From assembly GCA_964017195.1 (NCBI GenBank), contig OZ024895.1, forward strand, positions 6,134,001 to 6,198,000: DNA of 64,000 nt. Direction: 5' to 3'. Under the pieces are notes generated by a model. The model saw nothing but the letters and a program-made list of their open reading frames with translations, was not told the origin of the DNA and did not search any database. The position numbers were made by a program, and so were the translations under genes. Source of the stretch: Siderastrea radians (taxonomy: Eukaryota; Cnidaria; Anthozoa; Scleractinia; Rhizangiidae). This document shows, piece after piece, positions 51,701 through 60,700 of the stretch (position 1 is its first letter; every line of letters begins with the position of its first letter).

Positions 51701-54700
51701 TTGAACGCTCAACTGATCATGAAAAGCACTCTGGAAAGATTGACTTAAAGTATGATCTCGTTCCTTTTAGCCAGCGTGCAAGACTGAATTCGAGGATTGA
51801 TTCTATGTACGCTTTAATCTGTTATAAACGCTGTTGTTTCCCCTGTCATATCTTAGATACATGACAGATGCGCTTCCTCTTCTAAAAGGATCACCTGAAG
51901 CCTTGGAGACCGCCACGCTGCTCATCCTAAAAAGAGTAAACAAGATGTTTGAGAAACTCGTCAATAAACCCGACTTGATGGTAAGAACAGAAATAAGAAA
52001 GAGGGTACCCATAGGGTTATTCAATCCCGTCATCCTGACCAAAATTTTCCCTCATCATCGTAATCTAGACGGTTTTTATCGGATAAGAAACGTGGTACGG
52101 TCAAAATAGCCAAGTGACAGGTTTCGAGGAAAATGTGGGCAATTAATGTGTTGTCATAATGAAAGGATTTTCAATTTTCGTTACCGCATACCGGTTCTTT
52201 GCAACAACATTTCCCGAATCTCGCATCGTAAAACCGCTAAATCCCGTATCCCGTTCATAATACAATCCCGAATCTCGCTTCCCATTTTCTTTAGAATACC
52301 GAATCCCGATCTTCAAATAAGTCAAATCCCGAATCCCGAAAAACCTATTGGGGGCCCTCAGGAAACAGCAATCTTGCGCTCCAACTGTTTTTCTGCACAG
52401 ACCACTCTCGGAGTGCAAGAGTTTAAGGGGCTCTGTCAGCTACTTTAAGTAACACTTTGCAAAACAATGTTAACCCTTAAAGCCCTGATATGAAAATGCA
52501 TATTCTCCTTACTGTTCTCCATACATTTCGTATGGAACTAGTAAGAATTTTCTCTAAATATCAAGAATCTTGGCCTCGGTGATTGTTTCCTTTATTCTCA
52601 TCACCTGAATGTTTGAACAAGCAGTGATGGTGTAAAGAGAAATTTCATCTCGTCACTGTTAAGGGCTTGAGAATAGTGTCTTTGGCCACGGATGTCCAGA
52701 ATGGAAATGGATTTCAACTTGAAACCGTTGGGCCTACCTTCTAGTCAAGTTCTGCGTTTGTCAAGTGCAAAAATCGTTGTCATGGTTTGCTCTTCCTGCG
52801 AAAGTTCACTTGACAAGCTTACATTCCTTTTGGTGTGATCATTTGAGACTCAAAGTAGCTTAACGGTTTGACATTTGTTTTCACTTTTGCTTTTTCTCTT
52901 TTTTTTTTTTCTTTTTTTTTAATAGAGGTGCATTGATTGGAAGTCTCTGGAAGTTTATCTGAAAGGTAACGTTTTGGATTCACCACATCAGTGTGCAGAC
53001 GAAGTCGGAAATTATTGACTGAGTTAGGTAGGGATGGACGGGAAAATATTTCACTTGAGGGCGTGGTGTACGGACCGAGTGCAGCGAGGTCCGTGTACCA
53101 TGACATCAAGCCAAATATTTTCCGGTCCGGCCCGACATAACTCAGTCGATGATTTTTGTATCATACCACCTTTGTCATACTTAGTGTTACTGAAAAATTT
53201 TGGAAATATACCTTTGAATGCTCCTTATTTAATTCTTAGGTTTAAGTTTGTTGCTGTACACACATCGATTATATTGTTCTCTATTATTTTTGAAGAGCAT
53301 TGAGATTTTGGATGTAATGCGCTTTTTAAGAATTAATTATTATTATTATATTGTTATTATTATTAAATGAACAGATGGCGTGTGAGGGGCCGGACGGCTT
53401 TTTCCGGGCTCGCTCGCGTCAACCCATCCGGCCCTACACGCGTCAGGTCGCCAATGCGTTTTTCATAGAACCGCGTCAGCGTGTCCGAAAGGTGTATTAT
53501 AACTTAATTCTGGAGACTGGCTCGTATGAGTACACTGGGAACCCTTCGTGCATTATAGAGGATGTATGTTTAGATAAGATAACACATCAATGCAGGGACA
53601 ATATAGTAGTTGTCAAAGGGATTCTGTATAAAGGAAATAATAACCAAACTACCAAATTGTTGCAGTACTTCGATAAGGATAACAAGGGAAGACGTAAGGC
53701 TAAAGCCCCTAAAACAGAAGCCCTGGGAGCCATCCGCTAACTTCAGTCTAGGAAGGGGGGCTAGAATAATTGTTTTTGTATTTATCAGGTAATTGCGTTG
53801 TCCACTGATTGCAAACGTCTAATTGAACAGTAGTTCTTCTGTCGAAGGCACTATCGTGCGATAGGTTGCCCGAGCAAATTTGATGTTCACAACAATATGA
53901 AGTTTGAACATCAAATTTCCGAGGGAACCTATCACACATATGGCCTGAGACAGAAGGACTCTATTGTTTTTATTGTACAACGCTAAATTTTGAGCGAAAA
54001 TTGCCTAAAACGGGCACTATGCTCTGATAGGTGCCCGCTGAGGAGAGACACTATGATGTCACGTGATCGATTTCGACCAATGGGAGCCCGCCAAAATTTA
54101 GCGTTGTACTATAACTTGTGATATGACTGAGCTGACTGTACTGGTAACCGTATTATGGACGCGAAAACAATGAACGTTAACGAGAATCTGCCGAAAGAAA
54201 TAGCTTACTTGTATGGCTTTCCGAGTACAGCATTGCTACTTTATTGTCATATAGCGTTGCGTTTTCCCTGAAAACCCAGTAAGAGTATTAAATTTAAAAA
54301 AAAATACCAGAGCTTAAAGTTTACTTTTTCTACCTTTTTTTACAGGGCTTTACATGACTCTATGTAAAAGGTCCTCGTTAGCACACTCGCCATACATGAA
54401 GGTAAAACGTAAAGTAATGTAAACAGTGTTGTAATGTTATCATGCAGTAAAGCGCCGTTACACGGGGCAATTTTACTTGCAACTTGCAACACAGTGGCAT
54501 TGCAACACAAGTTGCGAACGAAATTGCGCGTGTAACACCCCTCTTCGCTACATGTCTCGCAACGAAAAATTCCGTTGCGAGTTGCAGGGAAAGTGGACTA
54601 GGTTTCTGCTTTTCGCAACGTTGCGAGATAAGTTGCAGCGTGTATTCTGCAACTTGCCTCGCAATTCTATCGTCATTTGTTGCGTTGCAAGTTGCAGGAA

Positions 54701-57700
54701 ACATTGCCTCGTGTAACAGCGCCTTAAGGGATGCTCTCACTTAAAATTGTTTAAATTTTGCATTCAGTATCATTCGAAGCGATGTTACAGTATGTTGTCG
54801 CTGTTGCATTACAAAGTGAAAGTATTTCGCCGTTCAGTTCTAAGTAATTCGCATACTTTCGTGTGATTGACTATCTAGTCAAATTCCAATAACATCTTCC
54901 ATTGAAACCAACCCGAGGCTGCAAGTCAACTTGAATTGGTTTCCTGAACGCCATACTGGAAATTTTATTTGATAGTCAATGTTAGCGAAAGATGCAAAGT
55001 GGTCAGACATTGTGCTTCTGGGAGGTCGTGTTGGAATTTCACCTTACTGTGTCTTTTGAGCTGTTTTCAAGTTAGTGTCGATAGTTATTTGCATTCGCTT
55101 TGTTTAACTACGCTGTGTGATTGGTTAAAAAACTCGCGCCATTTCCTCAACCAATCAGAGGTCAATCGAAAACCAATTGTCTTTCTCGCACGCGATTTCC
55201 CGCGCTTGACCCTTGTTGCACGTTTTTGCTGCGAGTTCTGATTGGTTCATTGGCCCGTTTAGGTTTGATGTGATTGTTTGGAGTAATTAAATTGGTTTTG
55301 GTTTTACGACACTCGATTGAAAATTGTCTCAGAAGACGTGCAGAGTTTAGAAAAACGCTGAACCCCTTGACGGATGAAGATGTTGTGGAACTACGTTTCT
55401 TGGTTCCAAAGTCCTACTCGCTCAGCCTCGTACCCAGGCGTTCTCTTCTCGCTCACACGACTTGGCGCGAGTTTTCGTGACGTCACCGAATGAGGTCATT
55501 CGGTGACGTCACGACGTTTCGCACCAAGTCGAGTCGAGTGAACGGGAGGAGAACGCCTGGGTACGAGGCTGCTACTCGCTAACTTCTAAATGACCTAACC
55601 ACAAGGTCTGTTGTTACTCATTCTAAATTCACTATCTCGTCCCTTAGTCTTCCATCTGACCTCGGCTGGAAAATAGGCGCTTCAAAAAAAGAGGTTCCAA
55701 GCAATTAGCGGTAACTGCGTTGACTGGATCATGCCACGTTTCTGGGGAACCCCCCTCCCTAACCCAACATTTTGCTCTTAAGTGAAAATAAGTAAAAATA
55801 TGTTGGGTAAGGGAGGGGTAGGTGGGGAGTGAGGCCACCCTCTGAAACAGGTAGAAACAGTTTCATTACCGAGGTTCCACTCGCTGGAATTGCTATCTTT
55901 CTTCCTTCTTATTGAAATATGTTGTATTTAATGAATTGTCGTAATTGATATTTATGTAATAATAGTTATTATGTTAGCACTAGTTAGCTGTTACAGTAGT
56001 GTTCTTATTTACATTTTAGTTGACATGTGCACACACGACTCGAGGGAAGAATATATTTTCCTGGTGTGAATTGAGACCGTGTATAAATAAACCTTACGTG
56101 GGTTTGTATAATTCCTTTACTCGTGTCGCGTGTTCTCTTCTAGACTCTGGTCAACATCTGCATCAGTCTTGTCATTCAGGAGCGCTCAGCTGCAGCAGTC
56201 TCAGTCGCCGCCAACCTGCCTTTCGCGCCAATTTTATCCCCGCCTCAGCTCTTCGCGGACACGGTGATCAAGCTTGCTTCTCGACTGATGCACGTGTTGA
56301 AGGAGCAGTGTTCGCTGAAGGAACTTTGCGGAAACACGATCAATTTTGGCAGCCCTACGAGGACAGAAAAGATGTTTGTGCGCTTGATTTTGCCAATATG
56401 CATCCGGCTCGGATCTGGAAGAACGGGTGAGCTAGAACAGCTGAACGTTTCTCTTCTCTCACAAACGTCAACCTTATTTTCTCAAATAGACGCCCTTGGT
56501 GTTTATTTCAAACTTGGCATGGTGGACCCGGCGCTTGCTTGAATCAGCAATTTATTTGGGCCCGCCATTTTTTAAGAAAGGGTTATTTTTTGTTTTTCTT
56601 GGCAGCCATTTATTTTGCCCTTAAATCTTAAGTTTATTATACAACAAATAAACGTCTGAGGGACTTATTTACAATTCTCTCCAGGGCTCGAAATTTTAAT
56701 TTTAACTGGCCAAACTGTAAGTTTTACTGGCCACATGTAGGAGCAACTCAATCTTAATGACAAACGATTCTGTTAGCTAGTTTGTAATAAGTATAACTTC
56801 TAAATAGTTATGAAAGAGACTGACCCTCATGACTTCAGGACCAACCCACTCAACATGGTGGAGATACGATTCGTGCTTGTGTTTAACATGTAGCACCATA
56901 ACTTGCAAAATGTTTTTCGTTTTAAAAGCCTAAGAAATTAATATTTTGAAGGTCACTTAGTAAGGGACGCAAATAATTGGAACTTAATCAAGTATATATA
57001 TTTTTATAAACAATTTTCTCCAGGACAAAATGGCCAGTTGTTCCAAATTTCTGGTGGCCAAAGTGTTATCCCTACAGGCCAATGGCCAGCAGACCACTGT
57101 TAGTGTCGAGCCCTGACTCTCTTTGATACCCGGCGTTTATTCGGGGTCCGGCGTTTAATCGAGAAAATACGGTATTTGGAAACGGGCAGGAGGTAGAAAT
57201 GTTGCGGCGTTCCAGTACTACTCGCAACTTCATAAACGAGTAGGGCCCCGGGACCATGAAAATATCAGGGAAATCAGTCGTTTACAAATAAAGGTTCTGT
57301 CGCATGAAAGACCGTATTAGCAAGTTTGAGAAGGTTAAAATGGAAATTCACTAAAATATAGAAGTTTTCAAAAGTAGAGGAAATCCCATACGAAGGCCTC
57401 TGCTTAATGATACAACTTTTAAATTGTTTGATTTTTAGTAGCCAATCATTCAGTTTCTATTAAGATTATTATTTTTGGGTTGCTTTGTCACGTGGTGTAC
57501 AAACGTCGCTAAAAATTTCACCAGGTCATTATCCTCTATGCAAGATGGAAACACAGATTAAACTATTGGTAGTGATAAGGGAGTCTTTCCAGAAGTGATG
57601 ATGGCAAACAGCGTGGAAAATAAATTATTGTGGTCTGAAAAACAGGCAGGATACATTCGAACCGTCCTCGTCCTCATAAAGCCCGGATTGACAAGCATTT

Positions 57701-60700
57701 AATTTCTCCTCACGGTACAACTACTTGATCAGACAAACATGTCATGAGGATTAACGAAATGATCACCAAAAATGAGATGTCCTGATGTATCATGATATTC
57801 TTCCAACTAGTACCATAAGGAATATGTGGAGAACACTAAAGAGCACATACATGTTGACGATTTGCCTTCGTTTCAGATGCTCCAAAAGCTTCTTTGGATG
57901 ACGTCTCCTACGCTCTTAGCTGCTTCCTATTTACAGCAACTACCAAGAACCCGGAAACCCCCAGTCCCGCCCCCATGCGGCTGTCTTTTGCCGATGACAG
58001 CTGGGAACTACCTCGGTCCCTGACGTTTGCTGCGCCGCATGTGGGAAAGACGTCATCTGAAGAGATTCCGGAGAGCCTGTATTGTGCAGCGTATCTTGGT
58101 AAGACAGTTAATTTAGCGGCAAGCCTAAATGCTCGATCAAAAAATAGATTGTTCACAGTCCCCTATTTTCCCGTGAGATCGCCGAGGTGAATTGCTATGT
58201 TTGTTTGGCCACCATCTTGAAACATTCGGTACGCAAAATCTGGGGAGAAACTGCTAACCCTACCCACACCCGTGCCCAGAGCACTTTTGTACTCCCAGAT
58301 TTCGCACGCCGCATGTTTGAAGATGGCGCTCAGACGATCGAAGCGATTCAACATGGTGATCTCGCGGGAAAATAGGGGGATGCGAACAGTCTAATCGAAA
58401 AATGGGAAAGTTGATTCTTCGCTGAAGAACGTTTATTTTTGAACAATGTAAGAAGCCCACTCGTTAGTGTATGTGTGAGCGCTGGAAAAGAAATCAGAGA
58501 ATAAAGACCAAGGTGGAAGGAAAAATCTTTGTACTTCGGCTGTCTCACTTTGTTGTTTACACACATTTCCATTGCCAACGCTTAAATATCTAAATTCTAA
58601 CGACTCGCTCGCAGCCTTGCCCAGTTGATCCAGAGGTCATGGGCTCAAATTCCGCTGTGGCCAAAGATTTCCCTTTTAATTTCCCTACTGTGCATTCTCT
58701 GATTTCGTCTTCAGGGCCTGCAGCCCAGGAGAAATTCGTGAGGGTGTTTTCTCACTTTCTAACACTCGCACATACACTTACATATGTTTGTGACTCTTAT
58801 TCTGCAGGGCTCAAAGTACTGATGGTTTGTTTTGAAGACCGTCTGGCTACCGAATGGTATCGGATTTACCAGGCCATGGAGACAGTGGTAGACAGCCAGA
58901 TATGTGAGCATCTACTTTGTGCAATGTTTTTAGGAATGCCTAGGTTCAGCTATCCGAACAAAATTGTATTATGATTGTTAATGCAATTTACCAGGAAACT
59001 TAATAGTCACGACCACAACCGGAAGTGACATGAAAGTCACTGCGCAAGTGAAAATTGAAAATTCTGTTGTCGTGTCCTGGTCGTCTGGCACTCAGACGAT
59101 TACCAATACAAATAACTCCTTACATGAATCTGGTCAATGGTTTGTGTTTCCCTTTCACTCTTGGAATAGCCTGTTCTAGGCTCCGACATAGTGGGGAAAG
59201 CGCGAATTGAGAAAACGAATGTGAAAAAAACCGCGCGGGGGCTGGTGAGAGACAAGGCGGCTTCCTTTTCCCGCCACCGCCCCCTTTTTCCCCAGGCTCC
59301 CGCGCGCGTATTATTTTCGCGTTCCCTTTCTGTTCGCGCCGACCCTACTATCTGAGAGCCTGGAACAGGCTATCTTGGAATGGTAACTCAGCCGGCACCT
59401 TGTTTGATGATTGTCTACTTATTTGCGCGTTTGCCAGAGATTCGGCGCCCCTCGTGTCATTACTAACGCAGGCAGGACCTAGGGTTACGACATTCTTCTT
59501 GTATGCAAACATATGGCCGACTTAACTTTTTTTCCTTCCACTAAAATGACTTAATTCCATCAGTAACACTAAGGTCTAATAGTATTTAAAGCCACACAAG
59601 TGCGCTTAGCATCCCGACGTTTATATTAATACTCTTTCTATTTCATAATGATAGTATAATATCTGTTTATCCGTTGAATTTCTAATAAGAATGAATGGAA
59701 GTTTTAAAAAATTGATTGAAGGTTTAAATGAGTGAGTTTCTAAGTAGAATGAATTAATGAAATATTTGTCTTTATTGTTCAGGTAACGTTGGTTTCTGGG
59801 ACTTTATGAATTTCTGCGTGTCTTACAGAACTCCACTTTTTCTGTTGATCATGCCGCTTATTAGAACAAAGGTAACTTTATTTTTTGCATAAATTTATCT
59901 ATTTATTTCAGAGTTTCCTCTCCTTAAGCAGGGCTTTGCCTGTTTTCACGGAAGAGCACCCAAGATAAAGAAGGCATGTTGTCACGAACGAGGGCCTCTT
60001 AAGCAGGGCTTTGCCTGTTTTCACGAAAGAGCACTCAAGATTAAGAAGGCATGTTGTCACGAACGAGGGCCTCTTTAATTTTCATGGAGGAGTGCCCAAG
60101 ATCAAGAGGGGCTGTTTTTATTGAAGGGGGCCCAAGATCAAAAAGGCGTGTTTCACGAAAGGGGACCCAATGTGCAGAGGTGTTTTTTTTTTTCACGAAA
60201 GAGGACCCAAAATCAAGAGGAACACAAAAATTTGGGACTTATCGTCTGAGTTGATGAGATAAATTGGCCACCGTAAAGGAATCCAAAAGCTAACGTTTCG
60301 AGCGCTAGCCCCCTGTCAGAGCGAATCAACCCAAGATCAAAAGGCCCCGATCGAGATCAAAATCACGACCCGTTTAAGTTCTCAAGGACGGTTGTCCAAT
60401 ATATTTGAACTTCTCACACACAACTTTAGATTAGACGGAAAGTTTTGAGATATCGTTCTAGTAATTAGTTTTCCCAACGGAAAATTAAATCTGAGTAATA
60501 CTGCCTCTGGTTTTTGGTGAAACAAATGCTAAAAGATTGACAAGTGATCATTCCGAGAAAAAGCCATTCAGATGCCAAAGTAACTTGAACGCAGGCTTCC
60601 TTAGCCTCCTTGCTCTGTTGCAAATTTTCAAGTGCGAACATATTTTCAATTGCGCATTATTTCCATAATGCTGCACTCTAGAATAATCCTTGTTTAAGTA

